Assembly (NCBI GenBank): GCA_017549805.1
Contig: JAFYNJ010000011.1
Location: forward strand, 1 to 64,000
Reading direction: 5' to 3'
Length of the DNA stretch: 64,000 bases
DNA from: Bacteroidales bacterium
GTDB taxonomy: Bacteria; Bacteroidota; Bacteroidia; Bacteroidales; F082
Below are positions 23,702 to 32,168 of the stretch, in pieces. The notes under the pieces were generated by a model. It was not told the DNA's origin. It worked only from the letters and a program-made list of their open reading frames with translations, and did no database searches. Positions within the stretch are counted from its first letter, which is position 1; each line of letters opens with the position of its first letter. Position numbers and translations under genes: made by a program.

Positions 23702-24835
23702 ATGTCAGAAGAACAATATAAGCGCAAAACCACCGAAACCAAGCCCAGTTTGAAGGATCCCGTCTTCAACCGAGGGTGCTGCAAGATGCGAGGAGAGTAT
23801 GTAGCGGGAGCGCCCGTCTTGAACCACAGCGGTTGCAAGATGCACGAATTCAACTGGTTGAAAGACTACGAGGGTACCACCCCCGAAGGCAAGCCCTTGA
23901 TTGCCGAGGTGCGTTTCAAGAACGACCATAAGGATTTCTTCACCTATCCCGAGGAACTCAACCTGCAGGAAGGCGAGCTGGTGGCCGTGGAAGCCGCCAT
24001 CGGTCACGACATCGGCATCGTCACCTTAGTGGGCGAGCTTGCCGTGCGCCAGATGAAACGCAAGCGTTTCCGCACGCCCCTTGAAGAGATGAAGAAAGTG
24101 TATCGCAGGGCCCGGGCCAACGATGTGGAAAAATGGCTTTCCGCCATCGCCTTGGAAGACAGCACCTTGTATCGCACCCGTACCATCGCGGAAAACCTCG
24201 GCCTGGAGATGAAGCTGAACGACATCGAGTACCAAGGCGACAAGACCAAGGCTATCTTCTACTACACCGCCGACGGCCGTGTCGATTTCCGCGAGCTCAT
24301 CAAGAAGTTGGCGGAGGAGTTCCACGTAAGGGTGGAAATGCGCCAAATCGGCGTCAGGCAGGAGTCGGCCAAGCTTGGCGGCATCGGTTCGTGCGGCCGT
24401 GAGCTGTGCTGCGCTTCCTGGATCAGCGACTTCCAATCGGTGACCACCAATGTGGCACGAGTGCAACAGCTCTCGCCCAACCCCCAGAAATTAGCCGGAC
24501 AGTGCGGCAAGCTGAAATGTTGCCTGAACTTCGAATACGAGGCCTACGTGGAAGCCTTGAAGGCCTTCTCGGATCCCAACATCGTGCTGAAGTTCAAGAA
24601 TGGCGACGCCATCCACCAGAAGAGCGACGTCTTCAAAGGCATCATGTGGTATTCCTACACCACCGACAAGAGCAACATCATGGCCATCCCCGTCGATAAG
24701 GTGAAGGAAATCATCGCGAAGAACAAAAAAGGCGAGCTGCCCGAAAAGCTGGAGGACTACGCCATTACCATGGAACAGCATACCAACACCAATGAGGGAT
24801 ACAGCGAGGGAGACCTTAATAAGATGAGTGATTGA
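23702..24835 (+). CDS. ricT: PSP1-domain protein, RicT/YaaT homologue
   Basis: A 377-aa cytoplasmic protein with a PSP1 C-terminal domain. The cysteine-rich signatures are prominent: RGCCKMRG and HSGCKMHEF near the N-terminus, then GSCGRELCC and GQCGKLKCCLNFEYEAY in the PSP1 region. In Bacillus the homologue RicT works with RicA and RicF in an Fe-S-containing complex affecting RNA maturation; no RicA or RicF is in this window, so the role here is open. The ATG at 23702 is preferred over an in-frame TTG at 23693. The order ricT-gldH-PBP is common in Bacteroidota. A heptamer array fills the spacer to gldH. Confidence 0.85.
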   Translation: MSEEQYKRKTTETKPSLKDPVFNRGCCKMRGEYVAGAPVLNHSGCKMHEFNWLKDYEGTTPEGKPLIAEVRFKNDHKDFFTYPEELNLQEGELVAVEAAIGHDIGIVTLVGELAVRQMKRKRFRTPLEEMKKVYRRARANDVEKWLSAIALEDSTLYRTRTIAENLGLEMKLNDIEYQGDKTKAIFYYTADGRVDFRELIKKLAEEFHVRVEMRQIGVRQESAKLGGIGSCGRELCCASWISDFQSVTTNVARVQQLSPNPQKLAGQCGKLKCCLNFEYEAYVEALKAFSDPNIVLKFKNGDAIHQKSDVFKGIMWYSYTTDKSNIMAIPVDKVKEIIAKNKKGELPEKLEDYAITMEQHTNTNEGYSEGDLNKMSD

Positions 24836-24838
24836 TTT

Positions 24839-24873
24839 AGAAGACAGAAGTCAGAAGATAGAAGACAGAAGAG
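24839..24873 (+). repeat. Heptamer array, five units of AGAAGAC type
   Basis: Five 7-nt units (AGAAGAC, AGAAGTC, AGAAGAT, AGAAGAC, AGAAGAG) fill the spacer from 4 nt after the ricT stop to 1 nt before the gldH ATG at 24875. The mRNA is purine-rich here and ends in AGAAGAGA, which could help ribosome loading. Confidence 0.8.
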
Positions 24874-24874
24874 A

Positions 24875-25345
24875 ATGATAAAAACAACTATCAAAATATT
24901 AATGGCGGTCGTGGCACTGTGGTTGTTGGCTGGCTGCGGGGGCAACGGCTTTGAGCAGCGGGTGGTGATCCCCGAGGCAGCTTGGAAGGTGGAGAACCGT
25001 GTGCCTTTCGATGTGACGGTGAACGACACTTTGGGCATCTATGCCTTCGGTTTGAGCATGCGGCATTTGGAGAACTATCGCTACAGCAACCTCTATGTGT
25101 TTCTGCACACCACCATGCCCAACGGCAACCTCACCCACGACACGATACAATGCCAGCTTGCCACCCCCGACGGCCGTTGGATCGGCAAGAGCAGCGGCAG
25201 CATGCGCGACCTTCGCGTCACCCTGAACCCCAACCTTCGTTTCCCCTTGGAGGGAACCTATCATTTTGAAATCGAGCAAGCCATGCGGGAACCCGTGTTG
25301 AAAGGCATTTCCGACATCGGCCTATTCGTCGAGAAGCAACCATAA
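24875..25345 (+). CDS. gldH: Gliding motility/T9SS-associated lipoprotein GldH
   Basis: A 156-aa lipoprotein with signal KTTIKILMAVVALWLLAGC and lipid anchor Cys21. The GldH core is visible as YRYSNLYVFLHTTMPNGNL, followed by DTIQCQLATPDGRWIG and a final GTYHFEIEQAMRE. GldH is needed for gliding in Flavobacterium but is retained in non-gliding Bacteroidales, which suggests an envelope role. The three large T9SS-tagged proteins in the window fit a functional secretion system, although no Por core gene is present. It lies in a same-strand series with ricT before it and the PBP gene 10 nt after it. Confidence 0.88.
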   Translation: MIKTTIKILMAVVALWLLAGCGGNGFEQRVVIPEAAWKVENRVPFDVTVNDTLGIYAFGLSMRHLENYRYSNLYVFLHTTMPNGNLTHDTIQCQLATPDGRWIGKSSGSMRDLRVTLNPNLRFPLEGTYHFEIEQAMREPVLKGISDIGLFVEKQP

Positions 25346-25355
25346 TAACCCAGTT

Positions 25356-27620
25356 ATGCAAAAGCAAACTAAGAAAAAACAGTCGAAAAAAGGCGGCGAC
25401 AACGGCTCCAAAGCCGTAAGAGTGCTATGGTATCTCTTTGGAATTGGAATCTTACTCGTCATCTTGTTCTTCTTCTGTGTTGCCAAGGGCGTGTTTGGCA
25501 CCATGCCCACTTTCGAGGAATTGGAGAATCCCCAGACCAACCTGGCCACCCAGATCATCTCGTGCGACGGCAAGGTATTGGGCAGCTATTATGTGGAGAA
25601 CCGCTCCAATGTCCGCTACAGCGACCTCTCACCCTACCTCACTCAGGCATTGATCAGCATCGAGGACGAGCGTTTCGAGAAGCATTCCGGCATCGACAGC
25701 AAGTCGTTGTTCCGTGTGGCCTTCGGCGTGCTTACAGGCAACAAGAAAGGCGGCGGCAGCACCATTACCCAGCAGCTGGCCAAGAACCTCTTCCCCCGTG
25801 GCGAGAACCTCAGCACACCGAAACTGGTCCTCCGCAAGTTCCAGGAATGGATCACGGCCACCAAGCTGGAATACAACTATTCGAAGGACGAGATCATCGC
25901 CATGTATCTCAATACCGTGGCGTTCGGACATAACGCATTCGGCATCCGATCGGCGGCCAAGACCTTTTTCGACAAGGACCCCAAAGACCTGAACATCGAA
26001 GAGTCGGCGCTGATGGCCGGCGTGGTAAACGCCCCTACGCGTTTCAGCCCCATCCGCAACCCCGAACTCTCACTGCAACGGCGTAACTTGGTGCTGAAAA
26101 GCATGTGCAAGAACGGCTATCTCACCGAGGCGGAATGCGACTCCATCTCACAGATTCCCATCGACATGTCGCATTTCGGCGTAATGGACCACAACAGCGG
26201 ACAAGCCACCTACTTCAGGGAGCAGCTCCGTAAGGAACTCACCGAATGGGCCCAGACCCATTTCCGTGCCGATGGCAGGCCCTACAACATCTACCGCGAC
26301 GGCTTGAAGATCTACACCACCATCGACTCGCGCATGCAACGCTATGCCGAAGAGGCAGTGAAAGAGTTTGTCGGAGGAAGCCTTCAACCCAGCTTCTTCC
26401 AACATTGGAAAGGCCATAAGAACGCTCCTTTCTCCTATAGAACCCCCGATCAGATCGATGAGCTTCTGGATGCTTCCATGAAACGCAGCGACCGTTACCG
26501 CGCACTCAAGAAACAAGGTTTGTGCGAAGACTCCATCAAGGCGGAGTTCAACAAACCAGTGAGGATGGCCGTCTTTTCCTGGGACGGACCCATCGACACG
26601 GTGATGACGCCCATGGATTCCATCCGCTATTACAAGTGGTTCCTCCAGGCCAGCCTTGTCTCCATCGAGTCGCACACCGGCCAGGTGAAGGCCTACGTCG
26701 GCGGCATCGACTACCGGTTCTTCAAATACGACCATGTGATGCAGTCGCGCCGTCAGGTGGGCTCGACCTTCAAGCCTTTCCTCTATTCCTTGGCCATGCA
26801 GGAAGGCGAATACACTCCTTGCACCAAGATCCCGAACATCCCCTACAGCATCCAGTTGGACAATGGTACTTTTTGGTCGCCTCGTAACGGCGGCGGTGGT
26901 GGTGAAGAAATCACGCTGAAGACAGCCTTGGCCCAGTCGAACAACTGGATTTCAGCTTATCTGATGAACCGTTTCGGTCCACAAGCGGTCATCACCATGG
27001 CAAGAAGAATGGGTGTAGAATCGCCCATCGATCCCGTACCTGCCATCTGCCTTGGCGTTTGCGACCTCAAACTGATGGAAATGGTCGGTGCCATGAGCAC
27101 TTTCGCCAACCAAGGCGTCTATATTAAACCCATGTTCATCACTAAGATCGAGGACAAGAACGGCAACGTCATCCAACGTTTTTCGGCCGAGGAATCCGAG
27201 GCCATGAGTGAAGTGACCGCCTACAAGATGATCGAGCTGATGAAGGGCGTGGTGCAGAGTGGTACTGGCGGACGTTTGCGTTTGGTGTATAAACTTACCA
27301 ACCCCATCGCCGGAAAGACCGGCACCACCCAGAACAACAGCGACGGTTGGTTCATGGGCATCACCCCCGACCTCACCACGGGTGTGTGGGTCGGTGCTGA
27401 AGACCGCAGTGTGCATTTCCGTAGCACCGCCTTGGGTCAGGGCTCACGCACGGCACTGCCCATTTGGGCCATCTACATGCAAAAGGTTTACGCCGATCCC
27501 ACCTTGCACGTCAGCAAGGGCGACTTCCCCAAGCCGACTGCTACCGATGTCGATCTGAACTTCGACTGCGGCAAGGGCACGGTGGATTACGACGCGGTGG
27601 AATTCATCGACGTGTTTTAA
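25356..27620 (+). CDS. Class A penicillin-binding protein (PBP1A type)
   Basis: A 754-aa bifunctional peptidoglycan synthase. One membrane helix (YLFGIGILLVILFFFCVAKGVF) follows a basic cytoplasmic N-terminus. The GT51 glycosyltransferase domain shows the catalytic motif ISIEDERFEKHSGID and GGSTITQQLAKNLFP. The transpeptidase domain has the SxxK motif GSTFKPF (Ser470, Lys473), SNN, and KTGTTQNNSDGWF. It polymerises lipid II and cross-links the glycan at the inner-membrane surface. It sits 10 nt after gldH and 12 nt before obgE, so cotranscription is likely. Length and domain order are normal. Confidence 0.95.
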   Translation: MQKQTKKKQSKKGGDNGSKAVRVLWYLFGIGILLVILFFFCVAKGVFGTMPTFEELENPQTNLATQIISCDGKVLGSYYVENRSNVRYSDLSPYLTQALISIEDERFEKHSGIDSKSLFRVAFGVLTGNKKGGGSTITQQLAKNLFPRGENLSTPKLVLRKFQEWITATKLEYNYSKDEIIAMYLNTVAFGHNAFGIRSAAKTFFDKDPKDLNIEESALMAGVVNAPTRFSPIRNPELSLQRRNLVLKSMCKNGYLTEAECDSISQIPIDMSHFGVMDHNSGQATYFREQLRKELTEWAQTHFRADGRPYNIYRDGLKIYTTIDSRMQRYAEEAVKEFVGGSLQPSFFQHWKGHKNAPFSYRTPDQIDELLDASMKRSDRYRALKKQGLCEDSIKAEFNKPVRMAVFSWDGPIDTVMTPMDSIRYYKWFLQASLVSIESHTGQVKAYVGGIDYRFFKYDHVMQSRRQVGSTFKPFLYSLAMQEGEYTPCTKIPNIPYSIQLDNGTFWSPRNGGGGGEEITLKTALAQSNNWISAYLMNRFGPQAVITMARRMGVESPIDPVPAICLGVCDLKLMEMVGAMSTFANQGVYIKPMFITKIEDKNGNVIQRFSAEESEAMSEVTAYKMIELMKGVVQSGTGGRLRLVYKLTNPIAGKTGTTQNNSDGWFMGITPDLTTGVWVGAEDRSVHFRSTALGQGSRTALPIWAIYMQKVYADPTLHVSKGDFPKPTATDVDLNFDCGKGTVDYDAVEFIDVF

Positions 27621-27632
27621 AAGAAAACGACT

Positions 27633-28643
27633 ATGGCCAGTTCGAATTTTGTTGACTATGTGAAGATTTATTGCCGTTCAGGCAAAGGCGGGGCTGGCTC
27701 GTTGCACTTCCGCCGTGAAAAATACATCCCGAAAGGCGGTCCCGACGGTGGCGATGGCGGCCGTGGCGGCGACATCATCTTGAGAGGCAACGCCCAGATG
27801 TGGACCTTGCTACATCTCCGCTACACCAAGCACCTGATGGCCGGCGACGGTGTCCCCGGCGGCAGCAACCAACTGACGGGAGCCTCGGGCAAGGACGTCT
27901 ATATCGATGTGCCTTTGGGAACGGTGGCTTACGTCGCAGAAACCCGCGAGATGCTGGGTGAGATCACCGAGGACGGACAGACCATCGTGTTGCTCAAGGG
28001 CGGTCGCGGCGGCAAAGGCAACGCCTTCTTTAAGTCGGCCACCATGCAGGCACCCAAGTTCGCCCAGCCCGGCGAGCCCTCGCAGGAAGCCTGGATCGTG
28101 CTGGAACTGAAGCTGCTGGCCGACGTGGGCTTGGTGGGATTCCCCAATGCCGGAAAATCCACTTTGCTCTCGGTGGTATCCGCCGCTCGTCCCGAAATTG
28201 CCGACTATCCCTTCACCACCCTGGTGCCCAACCTCGGCATCGTGGGCTACTATGACAACCGCTCCTTCGTCATGGCCGACATCCCTGGCATCATCGAAGG
28301 CGCAGCAGAAGGCAAAGGGTTGGGAATCAGATTTTTGCGTCATATCGAACGCAACTCTACCCTGCTCTTCATGGTGCCCGCCGACAGCGAGGACGTGAAG
28401 AAGGAATACGACATTTTGCTCAACGAGCTGAAGAAATACAACCCCGAGCTGATGGACAAAGACCGCGTGTTGGCCATTACCAAGTGCGATTTGGTGGATG
28501 AGGACAAGATCAAGGAGATCAAGAAGCACTTGCCGAAGAAGGTGCCGCATGTGTTCATCTGCTCCATCATGGGACAAGGTATCGACGAGTTGAAGGACTT
28601 GATTTGGCTAACGCTGAACAAAGAAGAGGAAGAGGAGAGGTGA
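27633..28643 (+). CDS. obgE: Obg-family GTPase
   Basis: A 336-aa ribosome-associated GTPase acting in 50S assembly and stress control. Residues 1-160 form the glycine-rich Obg fold ([32 protein letters not shown]). The G domain has [12 protein letters not shown] (P-loop), [16 protein letters not shown] (G3 and switch) and TKCDLVD (G4). The short acidic C-terminus EEEEER replaces the longer tails of some bacteria. The stop codon lies in the first unit of a heptamer array that fills the spacer to the PAP2 gene. Confidence 0.96.
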   Translation: MASSNFVDYVKIYCRSGKGGAGSLHFRREKYIPKGGPDGGDGGRGGDIILRGNAQMWTLLHLRYTKHLMAGDGVPGGSNQLTGASGKDVYIDVPLGTVAYVAETREMLGEITEDGQTIVLLKGGRGGKGNAFFKSATMQAPKFAQPGEPSQEAWIVLELKLLADVGLVGFPNAGKSTLLSVVSAARPEIADYPFTTLVPNLGIVGYYDNRSFVMADIPGIIEGAAEGKGLGIRFLRHIERNSTLLFMVPADSEDVKKEYDILLNELKKYNPELMDKDRVLAITKCDLVDEDKIKEIKKHLPKKVPHVFICSIMGQGIDELKDLIWLTLNKEEEEER

Positions 28644-28680
28644 GAGGTGAAAGGTGAGAGGTGAAAACTGAAAACTATTA
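28639..28680 (+). repeat. Heptamer array, GGTGAGA/GGTGAAA units
   Basis: Units GGTGAGA, GGTGAAA, GGTGAGA, GGTGAAA and ACTGAAA begin at 28639 and continue as ACTATTA up to the ATG at 28682. The obgE stop (28641-28643) lies in the first unit. The GGTGAAA unit is the same as in the menA array at 48232, read on the minus strand. Confidence 0.8.
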
Positions 28681-28681
28681 G

Positions 28682-29263
28682 ATGGAAGCGATCTACTCAA
28701 TTGATTCCCAATTGTTTTTGTGGCTGAACGGGTTGCATGCCGATTGGCTCGACACAGTGATGGTATCCATCACTGGGATGTGGCCGTGGATACCCCTCTA
28801 CATCCTGTTGGCTTACCTGGTCATCAGGCAATATGGATGGAAAAGCCTATGGGTTTTCTTGGCAGTAGGCCTAGTGATCCTGTGTTCCGACCAGCTGTCG
28901 GCCCATGTGTGCAAGCCTTTGTTTCATCGGTTGAGACCTTGTTTCAATCCCGATTTGGAAGGCTTGGTACATCTACCCAAAGGCTTGCCGGGAGGAAAAT
29001 ACGGCTTCGTTTCCTCCCATGCTGCCAACACCTTTGCCATAGCCTCCTTCCTCACCGCAGTCCTTCGCAAAAGCTACCGAAGCATCGGATGGTGGCTTTA
29101 TGGCTGGGCTTTGATCTCGAGCTACAGCAGGATTTATTTGGGCGTACACTATCCTGGCGACATCCTTGCGGGTGCTGCATTGGGTATCCTCATAGGACTA
29201 ATAGCTGCATTGGTTTTGAAGAAAACCAAGTTAATTATCCTCAAAGACCACCTGGATCGTTGA
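28682..29263 (+). CDS. PAP2-family membrane phosphatase
   Basis: A 193-aa inner-membrane lipid or polyprenyl phosphatase. The three-part acid-phosphatase signature is complete: KPLFHRLRPCFNP (KxxxxxxRP), YGFVSSHAANTFA (SGH-like, here SSH) and SSYSRIYLGVHYPGD (SRxxxxxHxxxD). About five hydrophobic helices surround it. Likely substrates are undecaprenyl pyrophosphate or phosphatidyl phosphates, acting on the periplasmic face. It is the last gene of the run that starts at ricT. Its 3' end overlaps the convergent SAM-hydrolase gene by 33 nt. Confidence 0.9.
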   Translation: MEAIYSIDSQLFLWLNGLHADWLDTVMVSITGMWPWIPLYILLAYLVIRQYGWKSLWVFLAVGLVILCSDQLSAHVCKPLFHRLRPCFNPDLEGLVHLPKGLPGGKYGFVSSHAANTFAIASFLTAVLRKSYRSIGWWLYGWALISSYSRIYLGVHYPGDILAGAALGILIGLIAALVLKKTKLIILKDHLDR

Positions 29264-30016
29264 TTTGATTTCGATGCCCCACAGCGCCGCCATCTTGGCA
29301 TGGTTGAGGGCGATTTCGAGGTAGCCGTGTGTGCCGAACAAGGCCACCGGATCGAGCGGATCTACATCGTCATAGCTCTCCGAAATCTCGTCGATGGTAT
29401 AGAGATCCCCTTTCACCTTGATGGTAAAGTCCCTACCCTTTCCAACTTGATCGAACAGCTCTTTGGGGATGTTGGTGATGAGGTTCTCGTAAGAGTCGAT
29501 GTGCATGACGATGCCCTCGATGATATTGTTTTTCACGATGGCACAGAAGGAGCCGCCGTCGTTGAGGCGTTCACGCTTGGCACCGATGTTCGAGAGGGGT
29601 TCGCCTTTGGCGATCATCACGGCCACCTTGGCAAAACGGTCGCGCGTGCTGAAGGTGTAGAAATCCGTATCCTGTTCCACGTCGATAAACACCGCCTCTT
29701 CATATTCCCCGTCGAGGATGTGGCTGAAGATGCCGTTGTCGGTGGAGATGAAATACTGGCCATGGGCTTTGACCACCACATGAGGATTTACATCCGATTC
29801 GATGGTCTCCACCGCAATGATGTGGATGGTGCCTTCTGGGAAGTTACGATAGCAATTGTGCACCGTGAAGCCTGCCTCGGCCACGTTGAAAGGACTGATG
29901 TCGTGGGTGATGTCAACAATGGTGACATTGGGCACCTGTGAAAGAATCACTCCCTTTACCGCCGCAGCGTAATAGTCAGAGGTTCCCCAATCGCTTGTCA
30001 ACGTAATGATCGCCAT
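29231..30016 (-). CDS. SAM hydrolase (S-adenosylmethionine hydroxide adenosyltransferase, DUF62)
   Basis: A 261-aa enzyme of the SAM hydroxide adenosyltransferase/fluorinase superfamily, which typically splits S-adenosylmethionine into adenosine and methionine using water. Diagnostic segments are LTSDWGTSDYYAAAVKGV at the N-terminus (the substrate aspartate in DWG), VDITHDISPFNVAEA, and YFISTDNGIFSH, with the N-G-I family signature. There is no sign of the halogenase-specific insertion. It converges with the PAP2 gene and diverges from phoH, with its own promoter box at 30045-30052. The physiological reason for SAM hydrolysis is not known. Confidence 0.88.
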   Translation of the reverse strand: MAIITLTSDWGTSDYYAAAVKGVILSQVPNVTIVDITHDISPFNVAEAGFTVHNCYRNFPEGTIHIIAVETIESDVNPHVVVKAHGQYFISTDNGIFSHILDGEYEEAVFIDVEQDTDFYTFSTRDRFAKVAVMIAKGEPLSNIGAKRERLNDGGSFCAIVKNNIIEGIVMHIDSYENLITNIPKELFDQVGKGRDFTIKVKGDLYTIDEISESYDDVDPLDPVALFGTHGYLEIALNHAKMAALWGIEIKSTIQVVFEDN

Positions 30017-30044
30017 CTGTAACTTTAAAAATATTTAGTGTTTG

Positions 30045-30052
30045 CAAAGATA
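30045..30052 (-). promoter_or_regulatory. -7 promoter box (TATCTTTG) for the SAM hydrolase
   Basis: Reads TATCTTTG on the minus strand, 28 nt before the ATG at 30016; divergent from the phoH box. Confidence 0.6.
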
Positions 30053-30088
30053 ACACTAATTATGAAAAAAAGAAAAAAAACAATTCAT

Positions 30089-30096
30089 TACCTTTG
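30089..30096 (+). promoter_or_regulatory. -7 promoter box TACCTTTG for phoH
   Basis: TAnnTTTG match followed by GCA, 19 nt before the ATG at 30116; it excludes the upstream in-frame starts from 30038. Confidence 0.6.
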
Positions 30097-30115
30097 CAAA
30101 AATTTACGAACAAAA

Positions 30116-31102
30116 ATGGCAGAACAGATACTCCAGATAGAAAACGTGGACCCTAAGGACCTTTACGGGCCCAACGACAAGTATCTGGACAAGGTTAAGG
30201 CGTTGTTTCCGAAGCTGAAGATCATCGCACGTGGCGACTTCATCAAGGTGATGGGCGACGAGGAGGAGATGGAATATTTCATCAACCGTTTCGAGATGCT
30301 CATCGTGCAGCTGGAGCGGAAAGGCAAGATAGAGGAGCGCGACATCGAGGATGTGATGAAGGCCAATTCCGACCTGGAGTTGCAGCAGAAGATGTCGGAG
30401 AGCGACGTGTTGGTATTCGGTCGCGGCGGCATGCCCATCAGGGCCATCACCGTCAACCAAAAGCGGATGGTGACAGCCTCGGAACACAAGGACTTGGTTT
30501 TCGCCATCGGTCCGGCGGGCACCGGCAAGACCTACACTGCCGTTGCCTTGGCCGTCAGGGCACTGAAGGCCAAGCAGGTCAGGAGAATCATCCTGACCCG
30601 TCCCGCCGTGGAGGCCGACGAGCATCTTGGCTTCCTGCCCGGCGACTTGAAAGACAAGCTCGACCCCTATCTCCAGCCCTTGTATGACGCTTTGCGCGAC
30701 ATGCTGCCCTCCGCCAAATTGGAAGGCTTCATGGAGGACCATACCATCGAAATTGCACCGCTGGCCTTCATGCGTGGCCGCACCCTCGACCATGCCTTCG
30801 TCATCCTCGACGAAGCCCAGAACGCCACCCGCAGCCAGCTGAAGATGTTCCTCACCCGCATGGGTCGCTCAGCCAAGTTCATCGTCACCGGCGACATCAC
30901 CCAGATCGACCTGCCGCCACATGTTCCTTCGGGACTGCCCCAGGCCATGGAAGTATTGAGAGACGTGAAGGGCATTGAGTTCATCATGCTGGATGACAAG
31001 GATGTGGTGAGGCATAAGCTCGTGACGGATATAATAAATGCGTATAAGAAACACATAATAATAGAAGAAAACAACGATAACGTCATTGCGAGCGAGACGT
31101 AG
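30116..31102 (+). CDS. phoH: PhoH-family ATPase
   Basis: A 328-aa cytoplasmic protein with an N-terminal domain (residues 1-115) and the PhoH P-loop ATPase domain. Walker A is IGPAGTGKTYTAVALAV and Walker B is HAFVILDEAQNAT; VTGDITQIDLP and RPAVEADEHLGFLPGDL are family signatures. PhoH proteins are linked to RNA metabolism, often next to the RNase YbeY, which is not seen here. The start is ATG 30116 after the promoter box. The natural C-terminus seems displaced: the last seven codons, ending VIASET, and the TAG stop are read from the first 22 bases of a palindromic repeat that begins at 31081. Confidence 0.9.
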   Translation: MAEQILQIENVDPKDLYGPNDKYLDKVKALFPKLKIIARGDFIKVMGDEEEMEYFINRFEMLIVQLERKGKIEERDIEDVMKANSDLELQQKMSESDVLVFGRGGMPIRAITVNQKRMVTASEHKDLVFAIGPAGTGKTYTAVALAVRALKAKQVRRIILTRPAVEADEHLGFLPGDLKDKLDPYLQPLYDALRDMLPSAKLEGFMEDHTIEIAPLAFMRGRTLDHAFVILDEAQNATRSQLKMFLTRMGRSAKFIVTGDITQIDLPPHVPSGLPQAMEVLRDVKGIEFIMLDDKDVVRHKLVTDIINAYKKHIIIEENNDNVIASET

Positions 31103-31176
31103 TCGAGCGCGGCAATCCAACCTGACTATCCTGGTCAAGCTGGATTGCTTCGTCGCTAACGCTCCTCGCAATGACG
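31081..31176 (+). repeat. Palindromic repeat copy R1 (CGTCATTGCGAG ends)
   Basis: A 96-bp element bounded by the 12-bp inverted repeat CGTCATTGCGAG (31081-31092) and CTCGCAATGACG (31165-31176). Inside is a second inverted pair, GCAATCCA (31112-31119) and TGGATTGC (31141-31148). The phoH stop codon lies 22 bases in, and purC begins 23 nt after the element. Related copies are at 34821, 55218 and, as a half, 60604. Confidence 0.85.
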
Positions 31177-31199
31177 AAACTGAATAACTGAACAGCTAT

Positions 31200-32147
31200 A
31201 TGAAAGCATTAACAAGAACAGATTTTAACTTTCCTGGACAAACCAAGGTATATCACGGCAAGGTCCGTGACTGTTATTTCATCAACGACGAGCTTATGGT
31301 GATGGTCGCCACCGACCGCATCTCCGCCTTCGACGTGATTCTGCCGAAGGGCATCCCCTACAAAGGACAGGTGCTAAATCAAATCGCCGCCATGTTTCTC
31401 GATGCCACCGCCGACATCGTGCCCAACTGGAAACTTGCCACGCCCGACCCGATGGTGACGATAGGCCGTTTGTGCCAACCCTTCCCCATCGAGATGATTA
31501 TCCGTGGCTATCTGACTGGCAGCTCATGGCGCACCTACAAGAGCGGCCAACACGTGATTTGCGGTGTACAGATCCCCGATGGCATGAAGGAACACCAGCG
31601 CTTCTCCGAACCCATCATCACTCCGACCACCAAGGCCGAAGAAGGCCATGATGAGGATATCTCGCGTGAGGAGATCATCGCCCGTGGACTTATCAGCGAG
31701 AGCGACTACGCTCAGATCGAGGACATCACCCGCAAGCTCTTCCAGCGTGGCACCGAAATCGCCGCCAAGCAAGGCTTGATCTTGGTGGATACCAAATACG
31801 AGTTCGGCAAGATTGGCGACCAGATCGTGCTGATGGATGAAATCCACACTCCCGACTCGTCGCGCTATTTCATCGCCGACCAGTATGAGGAACGCTTTGC
31901 CAAGGGCGAGCCCCAGGTGCAGCTCTCCAAGGAGTTTGTCCGTGAATGGCTCATGGCCAACGGCTTCCAAGGCAAGGAAGGCCAACAGGTTCCCGAGATG
32001 ACGCCCGAATATGTGGAAAGCGTTTCTGAAAGATATATTGAACTTTATGAGAAGGTGACGGGTCACAAGTTTGAGAAGGCGCCGGATTCGGAGGACTTGG
32101 CGAAACGGATAGAGCAAAACGTTTTGAAAGTATTAGATAAAAGATAA
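31200..32147 (+). CDS. purC: SAICAR synthetase (phosphoribosylaminoimidazole-succinocarboxamide synthase)
   Basis: A 315-aa purine-biosynthesis enzyme that joins aspartate to CAIR using ATP. Family motifs include [19 protein letters not shown] and [20 protein letters not shown] near the N-terminus. [18 protein letters not shown] and the Bacteroidota-type [18 protein letters not shown] follow, then [10 protein letters not shown] and [12 protein letters not shown]. The length is that of the long (yeast-like) form. No other pur gene is adjacent. The last residues, DKR, and the stop codon are encoded by a heptamer array, exactly as in the RND adaptor gene. Confidence 0.96.
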   Translation: MKALTRTDFNFPGQTKVYHGKVRDCYFINDELMVMVATDRISAFDVILPKGIPYKGQVLNQIAAMFLDATADIVPNWKLATPDPMVTIGRLCQPFPIEMIIRGYLTGSSWRTYKSGQHVICGVQIPDGMKEHQRFSEPIITPTTKAEEGHDEDISREEIIARGLISESDYAQIEDITRKLFQRGTEIAAKQGLILVDTKYEFGKIGDQIVLMDEIHTPDSSRYFIADQYEERFAKGEPQVQLSKEFVREWLMANGFQGKEGQQVPEMTPEYVESVSERYIELYEKVTGHKFEKAPDSEDLAKRIEQNVLKVLDKR

Positions 32148-32168
32148 GAGATAAAAGATAAAAGTTAT
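32134..32168 (+). repeat. Heptamer array between purC and the S46 gene
   Basis: Units GATAAAA, GATAAGA, GATAAAA, GATAAAA start at 32136 and end in GTTAT, identical over 35 bases to 15276-15310. The array codes for the last three residues and stop of purC and supplies the first two bases of the ATG at 32167. Confidence 0.8.
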
